The notes under the pieces: generated by a model
What the model was told of the DNA's origin: nothing
Databases searched by the model: none
The model's input: the letters and a program-made list of their open reading frames with translations, nothing else
Part shown: in pieces, positions 1 through 18,120 of the stretch
Layout of the letters: the number at the start of each line of letters is the position of its first letter
How positions within the stretch are numbered: the stretch's first letter is position 1
Source of the DNA: Gryganskiella cystojenkinii
Lineage: Eukaryota; Mortierellomycota; Mortierellomycetes; Mortierellales; Mortierellaceae
Reading direction: 5' to 3'
DNA: 64,000 nt
NCBI GenBank assembly: GCA_015852425.1
Contig: JAAAIG010000042.1
Location: 1-64,000, forward strand
Made by a program: the position numbers and the translations under genes

Positions 1-347
1 ACTGGTTGTACGTCTGCACTGCGCCTGAGCTGTTCCGCAACCGTACCGAGCTTGTTGTGCCCACTACCACGACCACGACCGCAACGACAGTGCCAGTGAC
101 AACGATCGTGCCAGTGATAACGACTGTTCAGGCGAATACCACCGCTCTTCAGACGACCACGGTTGTTTTGCCAGTGACCACGACTGTTACTACTATCACC
201 ACGAAAGAGTTTCCTCAGCCTTCAGCTACATGCTCTGCAGGATATAGAGGCAAGCGCACTGGAAAGGGGCCTAATGGAGCGTGCTGCTCGCACAGCGATG
301 ACTGCAAGGAGTCATGTGTCAAGGGTGTCTGCAAGGTTTTCGTTTAA
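1..347 (+). CDS. Secreted Cys-rich protein, copy 1 (5' truncated by window edge)
   Basis: Only the C-terminal part is present; the frame is open from the window edge to TAA at 345-347. The visible part starts in the sequence WLYVCTAPELFRNRT, which the gene at 4816-5409 also contains and which is nearly identical there at DNA level. A Thr/Val-rich linker of about 60 residues follows, the kind of segment that is usually O-mannosylated in fungal secreted proteins. The end is a small Cys module, GACCSHSDDCKESCVKGVC, with a CC pair and three further Cys, plus one more Cys ahead of it. The spacing resembles a small disulfide-knotted module. By analogy with the second copy the missing part should carry a signal peptide and a four-Cys globular domain. 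The function is unknown to me; a secreted or cell-surface role is inferred. Confidence 0.75.
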   Translation, partial: WLYVCTAPELFRNRTELVVPTTTTTTATTVPVTTIVPVITTVQANTTALQTTTVVLPVTTTVTTITTKEFPQPSATCSAGYRGKRTGKGPNGACCSHSDDCKESCVKGVCKVFV

Positions 348-569
348 AAGCGTGAACCGCAGCCTAGTATGTTGTCTCTCTCCTTACGTCTCTCTTTTCT
401 GCAGTCATTCGTCATACATTATTAGCAATAACAATAAAAAACACGAAATAAAAAATAAAGGGACACCCTCTTTTTTTAATGTTTGACCTCTTTGGACATG
501 ATGAGACACTGCGGGACCACAGAGAGAATTCGACAAGTGAGATTCGCTTTGTTCGAAGTTTTAAAAGAG

Positions 570-1109
570 TCAACGAGTTTCCACCTTTTCCAACCTTTCC
601 ATGAGGTTGATGATAATGGACTCAAGACTGGATACCTTTTCTTCCAACATTTGCACGCGTTTCGTCATTAGTTCTTCGTTGATGGTAAGACTTGTGGTAT
701 TGGAATAGCCTTCCGTCTTCGGTTCCTTGTCGCTGGAAGGAGAGCTCAGGCGTCCCAATATCTTTGTCTCATCGGAGTCCTTGGCGGTTTTCTCTACGTC
801 ATCCGATTCGTCAATGGATGAACTTGAATAACTTGGAGGTGCGATGGAGAGACGTTCAACGGAAAGACGAAGTTGCACTTCACGTTCAACGGAAAGACGC
901 TGCTCTTCACGTAGCCGTTCTGCTTTGGCATCCCGTTGGACCTTTGTTTGGGCACGACAACATGGTTTGCATTGGGCACGAATGGATTGGTAGTATTCGT
1001 CGAGAGGCTTTTCTTCACCGCATTGTTTGCATTTCTTGACCTGGGGATCCATTGTGGAACTGCTTGTATTATGGTAATGCATTGGGTCGAAATGGTGGGT
1101 AGAGGGCAT
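570..1109 (-). CDS. Zinc-ribbon plus coiled-coil protein, function unknown
   Basis: This is a single-exon frame of 179 aa starting at ATG 1109; a second in-frame Met sits just before the zinc motif. Residues about 26-50 read KKCKQCGEEKPLDEYYQSI followed by CKPCC. This CxxC...CxxC treble-clef or ribbon pattern is common at the N-terminus of phage, giant-virus and fungal HNH-associated proteins, but no HNH nuclease follows it here. The middle is Arg/Glu-rich with the repeat RLSVER...RLSVER, which at DNA level is a direct repeat (852-869 and 882-899, 30-bp period). The last 30 residues have a heptad pattern (VQMLEEKVSSLESIIINLMERLEKV) consistent with a short coiled coil. Nucleic-acid binding and dimerisation are plausible inferences. 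No homologue was recognised with confidence. Confidence 0.55.
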   Translation of the reverse strand: MPSTHHFDPMHYHNTSSSTMDPQVKKCKQCGEEKPLDEYYQSIRAQCKPCCRAQTKVQRDAKAERLREEQRLSVEREVQLRLSVERLSIAPPSYSSSSIDESDDVEKTAKDSDETKILGRLSSPSSDKEPKTEGYSNTTSLTINEELMTKRVQMLEEKVSSLESIIINLMERLEKVETR

Positions 1110-1353
1110 TCGAGGTTTTTATCCCCCTTCTCTACAATTGCCCTGACCAATTTTATTTTTGAGCACAGACCGCATTTTGCAAACGTGACGTGGTTTTTCG
1201 CTTGACGTCGTGTTCATCACCCTCATCACCTGCACTCTGTTCATCACCAACTCCCACACACTATACCCTTTTGATTCCACCTCCCTCTTTATTCCAGTAT
1301 CCTCTTCATCACTGCATTTTACGGCAAAGGTACGGATCGTGTGATATGGACGC

Positions 1354-1953
1354 TGCAGCCTATCGTATGGGGGAAAGTGAATCGGCCCGAACCCTTAGAT
1401 GGGAACTGGTGTTCTTGGCATGCTTGTTTCTTGGAACGGCGTGAATGAGAACTAGGGACGCCTACAAGGTTTTACAGCCTAAGGCGCGATCCTGATAAAA
1501 CACTTTCTCTGCTTAGGCTGTGAGATCGATGAACAGTTGGAACCCTTGAATGGGAACCGGCGTCTCTGACGTTGCAGAAATGCGGCGGACCTTAGACTTA
1601 ACCTGCTGATGGATTGCAACACAGCAGCTCAAAAACATCGAGAGTCGAATACATTGAGGTTTAAGTGTTGTTTGCGTTGCAGCCTATCGTACGCGGGAAA
1701 GTGAATCGGCCTGAACCCTTGGATGGGAACTGGTGTTCTTGACACGCTTGTTTCTTGGAACGGCATGGATGAGAACTAGGGACGCCTACAAGGTTTTACA
1801 GCCTAAGGCGCGATCCCGATAAAACACTTTCTCTGCTTAGGTTGTGAGATCGATGAACAGTTGGAACCCTTGAATGGGAACCGGCGTCTCTGACGTTGCA
1901 GAAATGCGGCGGACCTTAGACTTAACCTGCTGATGGATTGCAACACAGCAGCT
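1354..1953. repeat. Two diverged direct copies of a 276-bp repeat (324-bp period)
   Basis: Positions 1354-1629 and 1678-1953 align without a gap and differ at about ten sites, separated by a 48-bp spacer. Nine of the differences are transitions, and five are CpG against TpG or CpA. Each copy also holds an internal half-repeat around the phrases GAACCCTTAGATGGGAACTGG and GAACCCTTGAATGGGAACCGG. The copies carry no sizeable open frame. They could be satellite-like repeats, remnants of a mobile element or a repeated non-coding transcript; nothing seen here decides between these. Confidence 0.85.
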
Positions 1954-2084
1954 AACAACATCGAAAGCTGACAATACGAATAGAGGAATTGTGGGCTCAT
2001 ATTTGCTCGATGGTTTTTTTGAACAAGGGGCGTTTTATTGCACTGACTTTACTCTAGTTATTCCTCCATCTTTCATAGCTCAGC

Positions 2085-4173
2085 ATGGAGCGCCTTCCTG
2101 CACACTTCCGACAAGATACTTCTCAATGGAAGGACATTAACAATTTTATAAATACCCGTCCAAAGAACGACGCAAAAGCGCACCATAAGGCCTTTATGGG
2201 ATTTCTACAGCACATTCATGATGCATCAAAGGTCGGAGATATTAAGAGGACAACCTCTCTTGAGCTCCTTGACACGATTACGGTATGTTATCAGTATTGT
2301 TGATTCATACATATGGTGTGTAATAATGCAATGACTAAGCATACTTTGATTCGCACAGCTGCCAGACTTTCAAGTGGCATGCCATTCGAAGAAAAAACAG
2401 GCAGCTATACAAGCTGTACAGCACGAAAAGGTAAAGCGAGAATAAGAAGGACGGTGCAGTGTATTTTATTCGTTATGCCTAATATCTGACCTTTATCGTT
2501 TTTGCTCTCATAGGCAAAAGTGCGTGAGAACTCTTTTGCAAGTGCCGCTGCTCTAATCATTCATGCTGAAAATGAGTTGGTCAAAGACATCACAGAGCGG
2601 CATCTTCCTACTTCCGCTCCGCAAGAAGAGTCTACTCCTAAACCAGTTCGAACTGAACTACCAGAGTCCTCATCATTCTTCTCGGAACCCTGGGGCTCAC
2701 TCATGAAGGTTATGCATGACTTAGTGCGTTATGGTCAGTCGGATACGCCATTTCCCAGCGGGGACAACCTGTCTGCGACGTGCAAAGCATTATACACATA
2801 TGTATGTGCACACCTCGAGGATGGGAAATCTGCTCTCCTGCATGAAAAGGATCTTCTCGTGGCGATGTCAGGAGTAATCAATCTTCGAGCTGCCGACATC
2901 AAAGACGTATTCGGCTTGCGTTTGATCAAGGACATCGAGGCATCAGCACCCAAGGCACAGCCTGATGTCAGCATCAATAGTACGCTCCAGTTACTGAGTG
3001 AAATTCTCAAGAAAAGTGGAATACATTATCTTCGTGACGAAATCAGCATTCTTGACGCTGAGCGCGTACAGAAGGCGCGACGTGGAGAACAAACGGATCC
3101 TTCCCAGAAAGTCGTTCTGGATGTTGTCAGATTCCTGTAAGATTCATAATTCAGTCTGTTTTCATCTTATTCTGCTGTCAATTCATGTTTCCGTTATTGA
3201 CTCCAAATTTTCTTTTCTAGGACGGACAAAATCATCGCGGGATCTTTTGGCAACAGTGAGCATGCGGTTGTGTCAACCTGGAAGAGTGTACTCGATTATA
3301 TCTCAAAAGGAATGCTTAAGCTCGAGAGGTATGATAGTGTGTCTATTTGAATCGAACAATTCAAATGTTGCAAGTACTCAGAATTACTTGTAATAGAGTA
3401 TTCTTTATCGTGTAATTCTGAACTAATGCGTTTGATACTTCTGTATAGTGGTGAGCTCACGTCTGGCGCGACGAAAGAGATTAGAATCCTTCAAGAGCAG
3501 GAATTCAATGGAACTAGCAAGAGTGTCTGTGGTAGAAAGATGGATCTACACTTGCATCTTAACGGCTTGGAGTTAAACAACAGCGAGTTTAAGGCGGTTG
3601 GTGTGGACATCGAGGAGATCAAACGACAATCACGGAGGAATATTCGAGTCAACAAAGCAATCATGGTCTACTTGCAACGACATGCAAAATTCGACTTTCA
3701 GAATGACGACTGTTTAGTGTTCCTGGATGTTTCCGGTTACACAGGCACCATTGTCTATCTCCGCCGATATGAAGACATCCATGTGTCAGGCCTGTTGTCT
3801 CGAGTGGCCATCAAACTTCCTATTAACGAGAAAGGGCTAATGGCGTTCTTGATTGGACAGTCTCTTGGGTGGCTTTTCACATATGTGGTATATTAATGTT
3901 GTAGTTTTTGGCTTGTACTGTTCTTTTCGCAGTTTTGATCATTCACTTCTCTTATGGTTCTGGTTTGTTCTCATTTTGATTTAGCGACGCCTATGTGACA
4001 TGCAACAGGAGGTCGAGGATATGCAGGCGCAAGCTCTGGATGAGAGTTTCTTGCAGCAGGAGCGTATCACACCACCTTTACAGCCACGTGATCTGGATGT
4101 GATTGTCGTGAACTCACCCAAAAGGAAACGTAGCGGTAGTGGAAGTAGCACAAAAATACAAACCTTTGAATAA
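2085..4173 (+). CDS. Six-exon protein with PD-(D/E)XK nuclease-like C-terminal region
   Basis: Exons are 2085-2282, 2359-2430, 2514-3136, 3221-3328, 3449-3887 and 3985-4173, joining in phase to 542 aa with GT-AG introns. The start is ATG 2085. The N-terminal half is mostly helical with no domain I recognise. The fifth exon carries GRKMDLHLHLNGLELNNSEFK, then a basic stretch (EEIKRQSRRNIRVNKAIM). This D...ExK arrangement followed by a helix is the active-site signature of the PD-(D/E)XK superfamily. Similar multi-copy proteins occur in mucoromycotan genomes, some linked to Crinkler-type or REase-like effectors. The C-terminus is a short Gln/Glu helix ending in a basic patch (PKRKRSGSGS) that could be a nuclear localisation signal. 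The nuclease call is inference from one motif; the gene model itself is well supported. Confidence 0.7.
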
Positions 4174-4541
4174 AGAAGCCAAGAACTCAAAAGAAAAAAG
4201 AAAGAACATTACGAAACGGAGTTAAACGCGCCTTTGGTGGGGCGGACGAAAAGTATGAGATCAGAAATGTACCAAGTGCATTGGAGCAAAAAAATGGCCT
4301 CCACTTTTTTCTTCTCGTGTCCTGTGAACGTAGTTCACCGCGCCGCCGCGGGTTGCGAGTGAGCACCTGGGGAAACAATTTTGAAATTCAATGCCAGGGC
4401 CAATGGCAGGTTAAACTCGTACATTCCATCCGCTGGTGCTCTCAAAGTTAACACGAGGATTTGCAACCACTGTGCCTCCAGCAGCGCCCACAACCTATGC
4501 CCGGTTTACTCAGAAGTGGCTAGAGTATTTTTTGATTCTTG
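4174..4541. other. Intergenic spacer, no gene seen
   Basis: This spacer separates the nuclease-like gene from the TATA region of the secreted-protein gene. The short frames on the minus strand lack coding character. I see no RNA gene or repeat in it. Confidence 0.5.
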
Positions 4542-4803
4542 TATAAAGTATAAAAGGAGGACTGTCTCCCGACATACTGCACCAACAACCAACAAGTACA
4601 TCCGATCTCCCTCAAGACAAGAATCATCAGCAGGATCATCACGAGATTACCGCAAGACCTCAAAACCCATAAAACCGACCTTCATCTCCAAACCGTACCC
4701 CTGTAAGACGGCCTTTAGTCTCAACAACGATCGTATTCCACGATAGATCGAGTCCATTCTTGGCGTCTGACACCTTACTCTCTCTCTCTCTCACCGTCCA
4801 CAG
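4542..4803 (+). promoter_or_regulatory. TATA region, 5' leader and probable leader intron of the secreted Cys-rich gene
   Basis: Two overlapping TATA-like elements lie at 4542-4557 (TATAAAGTATAAAAGG), and a CA-rich leader begins about 30-40 bp downstream. A plausible intron within the leader runs from GTAAGACGG at 4703 to CACAG at 4803, with a pyrimidine tract before the acceptor. The coding ATG is at 4816. A strong TATA box is unusual in this window and suggests a highly expressed or inducible gene. Confidence 0.5.
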
Positions 4804-4815
4804 ATTTCTCCAGAA

Positions 4816-5409
4816 ATGCGCGCTGCTTTGCTCTTGGTTGGTCTCCTCGCCTCGTTGGTGAACGCCTACTATTACGAGGTCGATGTGAGGGTCTTTAACA
4901 AGGATCAGTGGATGAAATGTGTCAACCTAAACACGTTTGATTTCAAGGGCATCGACCCTTCCACTGGAAATCCCTGGGGTGGTCTCGGGGGTACCTGCCT
5001 CTTTTCGATTGAGAAGGACCTGAACCGCGTCCTCAAGTTTTCTAATCGCGACTGGAGACTCAACCAGTTCTACAACGTCTCGATCACACCTGGCGAGGTC
5101 TACAACCATGTACCGTCTCTGAAGACTCAGGAGACCGGACTTGTCATTCCCTGCACGTTGGCGGACGAGTACCATGCGCTAGCAGGCACGCCCGAGGATC
5201 AAATGCCTTCCCGTGTCCCGAACCACTGGTTGTACGTCTGCACTGCGCCTGAGCTGTTCCGCAACCGTACCGATCCGGTTGTGCCCACGTCTATTTGAAT
5301 CAACCGCTACAAGGATAAGCCGGACGGAGATGGCCCCAATGGAGCGCGCTGCTCACACAGTAATGACTGCGAAGCGACATGTGTCAAGGGTGTCTGCGCG
5401 GTCTATGTT
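4816..5409 (+). pseudogene. Secreted Cys-rich protein, copy 2, with an in-frame TGA before its Cys module
   Basis: ATG 4816 opens a 160-aa frame with a clear signal peptide (MRAALLLVGLLASLVNA, then YYYEVDV), a globular region with four Cys (residues about 20-145) and the segment WLYVCTAPELFRNRT shared with copy 1. TGA at 5296-5298 ends it. The same frame then stays open to TAA at 5407-5409 and encodes GPNGARCSHSNDCEATCVKGVC, the counterpart of the terminal Cys module of copy 1. The Thr-rich linker is missing, and one Cys of the CC pair has become Arg. So either the protein now stops after its globular domain, or the 3' part is a decaying remnant. The 160-aa product could well be functional, because the signal peptide and the four Cys are intact. 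Confidence 0.7.
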
Positions 5410-5626
5410 TAAATTATAAATCTCGCAAGCGTATCCCTAAGTCCACGCCAAGAACAGGTGAATATAGACAATAAAATAAAAAAAAAAAAAACTCTACGTA
5501 AAAATAAGACAAGTCCCGATTTTCTTTTCTTTGTATTGACATGACTATTATACAGTGTTTATTCATTTTTCTGGTGTTTGTCGTGTGAAAATGAATGGGA
5601 GGAGTTGGAAAGGAGGGGGGGTTTTT

Positions 5627-8458
5627 TTACAAGAGACTGGAAGAAATTTCCGCCACTGGCTCCGGCTCGGACGCTTCCTCTTCTACTTCGTCCTCGGCGG
5701 AATTCTCCCAGGGCGAGGAAACCGGGAACCGAGTTTCTAAGAACTCACGAAAGACCTGTTGCACCTGTTGAACTACCCGAGCGACTCCGCTGACGTTGTC
5801 ATTGATACAAAAGAATGCCTCAAAGTTCTCGCGCATCAGGATCCTAGAAAGATCTCTCTGAGCCTCAAACGGCTCCGTTAACTGAACAAAGGAATAGTCC
5901 GAGGTTGCGATCACATAGTTGTACTTGGCCAAATTCGAGGTCACTTGCTTGAAGGCGTCCTCATTTTGGTCTCGCATCGGTAAGAACTCGGCCTGAAGAC
6001 CAGGTTCAGGCCCGCCGGTTTGTCGAAGGATGTGCAAGAGACAATCTCCACAGTGAAACTCTGTGAACGCGAGTCGTTGAAAGATATTTGTCGAAGTCAA
6101 GGTATCGATCGAATGGGTCTCGTTGGACAAAAACTGGGGACCGAGACAGAAATCCAGGTCAAAATAACAGGACCGGTGTTGCAACTCGATTGCGACCATG
6201 TATGGGTTCTTGTTGGCTTGCAGTTGACTCGATTTCGAAAGATCGCCCCATTCTATCATGAACGGGTACCCATCTTGACCTGACAGCTTGTAAGTCGAAG
6301 ATCCTGTAAACTCGAATCCGAGCTGTTGTTGATGCGTGTTTGCGTTGTTCAAGAAGCTGGAGAAGTCCTTGTTGTAAGGTCGACTTGGGTAATATCCGTG
6401 GTTCTGGACCTTGAATTCGTTCCAATGTTGAATCCTTTGCACAAGCGCCGCACGCTCGTCCCAGTCCAGTAATCCGTCCTGGTTCGCATCTAACCGATAC
6501 CTCCAGTAGGATTCTAATTGGGTCTCGCGAAGACGTTCGATCACGTAATGGGCCATAAAAAAAGAGACTTGAACATCCTTGGCTTCACCCTCACCCCGGA
6601 ACCGATGAGAGGAAGTCTGGGCAAAGTCCTCGGGCCAGATAGTTTGAATCTCGTGCAACATGGGAGCAGAGAGGACATGGGGGACATGAGCGATATAGGA
6701 TCGATGACGGGCGCCAAACTGTTTGGAGAGGAGGTAGTTTGAGTACTGGAGAGAATTCCATTCGCCGATCGATAGGGTATCACCCCTGGAGACGAGGGGA
6801 GTCGGTGAGACCAAAAGTGAGGGTTCCATGTGGAAGACAAAACCGTAAAGCGGCGTCCAGACATCGACCACTGACATGGCTTGACCAAGAAAGACGTCGT
6901 CGTTAAGGTAGAGAAACTATTTTAGATCGCAAATAAGAATAATAGGTCCATCAGGAAGAGTAAAGAAATCTTTAGGACGAATCTCTTGATGGCACAACAG
7001 GGCCTGGTGAATATGAGAGCAGCAAATTGGAAACGATGGGGAGGGGCTAGACCATGAGAGGCAAGCACAAAAGGCAAGAGAGCAATAAGTCTGATGATGA
7101 TGAAAATGGTAGTGGCGGCAAGTCAAGGACCCTGTCCCTTTTTGGATGAATTCGAAATTTTGAAGAGCAGCTCAAGCGGATGAATCTCTCTCTTCTTATG
7201 GACAAACAAAAAACACAACAACACACGACTGTCTGTGCCCCCAAGGAAGAAGCCCAACGGGGGGAAAATGCGTGGGCAGAAGGAAGCAACCTGCCGCCAT
7301 CGCCCTCCACCTTCTCGTTCCCAAACAAAACAAGAGAGAGAGAAACACAAATACAGGAACAATGAAACACGGAAATCACTGGCGAGAGGTCACGAAAGAA
7401 GAAAATAGAAAATCGAGACATGTTCTGAAAAAAATGAATTATCCGGGGAACAGGTTCAAAACCAGGACAACCCAAAAACTCTGCAGGTTTCCGAAACAAA
7501 GCATGACAACTAAAAAAAAAAAACTTACCACGTCAGTGATCCCAGGGATATGATGCATCTGACTCTCAATCGACAGACTGTTGAACGAGGGGAGGTCCTG
7601 TTTCCTCTCAAAGATGCGATCATGATGAACCAGCTCGATCGTCCCTCGACTAGCTGTCAGGTTTAACCAACTTGGAATCTGAGCGTCCTCCGAGTCAGGG
7701 TCCGATTCTGTCGTCAGTATATGAATCCGCTCAAACATCCTTGAGGCGTATTGAGCGACAGATCGAACCGAGTATTTCAACTCGTCCATGTCCCTGAACC
7801 GGTTCGCAGTCCTATCCTCGGTCATTCTCCCTCCTCCTGCTGCTGGTGTTTCTGGCGTTCCATCAGCCGGCAAACGGTTTAAAGGGTTCCTAGCCCTGGC
7901 AGGAGCAGCAGGCGCATTATACCTCGAACGCCCATTCTTGCGCTCAAACTCTCGAACAGACTGATACAAAGGCGAGGTCTCCTCAAACTGTTCCTTGACC
8001 CGTTGCAAGACCTCATCGGTACCGTTCACCCAGGTATAGACCACGTCGATCTTTAGCCCATTTCGGGTCTCACCCTCAGGCCCGACACCACCAACGGTAC
8101 CCTCGAGACTCTCCCCAAGACCACCCTCGACCACATCGTAATTCTCGGCGTTGAGTTCAGGGCTCAGTCGTTGGTACTGAAACCATTCCTGGATCCAAGT
8201 CGGGGAAGTCTTGAAGGGTCTTTGGGATTGGGATTGGGATGGGTCGCTTAACAAGAGCGAGGTCTCACGTCGATCGATGGCGATCTCGCCTTGATAGGAA
8301 GAGTCGAAAAAGTTGAAGGAATCGAAATTGAGGTAGACGAGGAGGTTGAGGGTAATAAAGACGATGAGCATGACGAGCGTAAAGGATTTCATGTGGAGAC
8401 GGAGGGATCGTCGAAAACCATGGTATAAAGCCTGAGGTATCGACATGGCTCTTGCCAT
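5627..8458 (-). CDS. Stealth-family / GlcNAc-1-phosphotransferase alpha-beta-like membrane protein
   Basis: Two exons (8458-7529 and 6916-5627) join in phase 0 across a 612-nt intron to give 739 aa. The N-terminus has one membrane anchor (about residues 25-44), as in type II Golgi proteins. Stealth conserved region 1 is IDVVYTWVNGTDE (about 137-149). Region 2 is the stretch from DELKYSVRSVAQY to MHHIPGITDV (about 225-310). Region 3 starts at the exon junction with FLYLNDDVFLG and continues through YIAHVPHVLSAPML. DANQDGLLDWDE (about 453-464) is a textbook EF-hand loop, a feature also found in human GNPTAB. The family transfers sugar-1-phosphates from nucleotide sugars to glycans. The acceptor in this fungus is unknown, and a role in Golgi glycan phosphorylation is inferred. 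Confidence 0.9.
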
Positions 8459-10216
8459 TGCTATATATGTATTGGTATTGCTGTGGAAGGGGGGAGGGGG
8501 GGCGTGTATGTGCTGTGGTGCTGTGCTGCCGAAGACTGTTGGTCGCGTGTTTGAAAGAGATAAAAAAAATGCGTGACAGGAACAGGAAAGAGAGTGGGAA
8601 GAAGGGTCTTAAAGAGGGTGGATATCAAGGGCAATATAAGCACTGAAGGGCAACAAAAAAAAGGGAAACTGACTCGCAAAAAAGAAACGGTCGTTCGGAT
8701 CTAGAATGAATGTTATATAACAAAAAAACAGGAACCCTACGGCCTTGGGTAGTGCGGGGAAGAGACTGGTTATGACAAAGGCATCAGGGCTGTTGGTTTC
8801 TGATAATATAGTATGTTGTAAGTTTCGCGTGAGTTATGAACGTAAAAAGCCAACGATGGGAAGAGGGTTCTGGAGGGACGGTAGGGTATATATGTATGAG
8901 ATCGGATGTTTCTAGAGAGTGATCAAGAAGGTTGCATAAAGTGAAAGACAGATGAGAGTGAGACAAAGGAAGGAGAGGGTGAGAGGAAGAGAAAAGAAGA
9001 GAGAAGGAGAATCAGGGTCCAAGGCCTAAAGCAAAAAGAAGCTGAAGGAAAATGAAAAATAAAAGACCGAGGAACAATGAAAGGAAACCAGAGGGTTGGT
9101 TGGGAAGGGGACTGAGGCAAAAAATACAAAATGATGCGAGTGAAGAAAGAGAAAAAGAAAGCAGAATCACGACAGCAATCAACATCAGATAAAAAAAATA
9201 GTTTTCCCCTCACAGTCTGAAAAGTTCCTCCAGCCCTTCAAGTCTGTCAACCGGAACAAATATCCTCAGAGAAAGAAAAGTTGTGGTGTGAGCAGCCCGC
9301 CACTCCAAAAAAAAGTGTCGCCTGTCCACTCACTTTTCGTGTGACAGCAGGGAGAAAAGAAAAAGAAACCAGCAGCGCACCTCTTGCCTTTTTAAGCCTA
9401 TTAGCGTTTTTAGTGCAAGGGCAAAATAAAAAATAAATAATATGCAACAACTTCCGGAAGAATCTTGGTTCCAGTGAGTAGGGGTGTTGATGAGTGGTGG
9501 TGTGGCAGCGCTGAGAGCACGCTACCCTTTTTTATCTTTCTTCTCTCTCAGCTCTCTTTTGCCTGCTCTTTTTTTTTGACAGATCGCAATTGGCTCCGCT
9601 GTTTCTCTTTCCGTGCTATCGATGTTGATGTCTTGGGTGGGAAAATAACTGTCATCGGGACTTCTAGACTTTCTGACCTTCAAGGTCTTCACGATCTTAT
9701 TGCCGTCCAAGATCTGACATACTTTTGCTGTCTTTAGGGCTTGGCATAATAATACCGTGTAGGTCAGCAAATCATCGATTATCCGGTAAACACTTTCAAA
9801 GTAGGGGTGAGGGTTCCACTATTATCGTTAATTGCATTTACGAGGGAATAATGAAGACCCTTGCTGGGAACCTTTTAAAGAAAACCTTTTAAAGAAAACC
9901 TTTTAAAGAAAAGAAAGGGCTCCCTCTTTCTCTCAAGTTTTTTTTTTTTCGTTTGTCGCTCACAAAGACGCGCTAATTTAAACATCAAACGGTCATCTCC
10001 TCGGAGTCCTACTGGAGCGGAAATAAACGATCAAAAAAAAAAAATACAGGGGAAGAACTATAATACGTTGAATAAAATACACGTCCTGCAAAATCTCGAT
10101 GCAAAATGAATGTTGGTTGCAGGAGCGTTGAGTCTTGATTATGATGAGAAGGATAAATTTTTTTTTTGGAGGGGAGGGTTATGGAGGAACTACACTTGGA
10201 TACTCAACAAGCTATA
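8459..10216. other. Spacer between Stealth and kinase genes; contains a 14-bp tandem triplet
   Basis: No convincing coding sequence is seen. The part next to 8458 is the upstream region of the Stealth gene; the part next to 10217 is the 3' flank of the kinase gene. A perfect tandem repeat of the 14-mer CCTTTTAAAGAAAA occurs three times at 9871-9912. A small minus-strand frame at 9522-9770 was considered and not accepted. Confidence 0.5.
9871..9912. repeat. Three tandem copies of a 14-bp unit
   Basis: CCTTTTAAAGAAAA is repeated exactly three times at 9871-9884, 9885-9898 and 9899-9912. Each unit contains the palindrome CTTTTAAAG. It lies in the 3' flank of the kinase gene. Confidence 0.9.

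Positions 10217-18120
<7,904 letters not shown>

Noticed and set aside
5296..5298. TGA as a selenocysteine codon or a 25-nt intron around it
   Set aside because: Nothing near it resembles a SECIS element, copy 1 has no Cys at that position, and GT...AG around it would make an intron far below the usual minimum.
9522..9770. Minus-strand frame of 82 aa
   Set aside because: It starts and ends in low-complexity sequence, lies in a spacer, and has no recognisable family or splice context.
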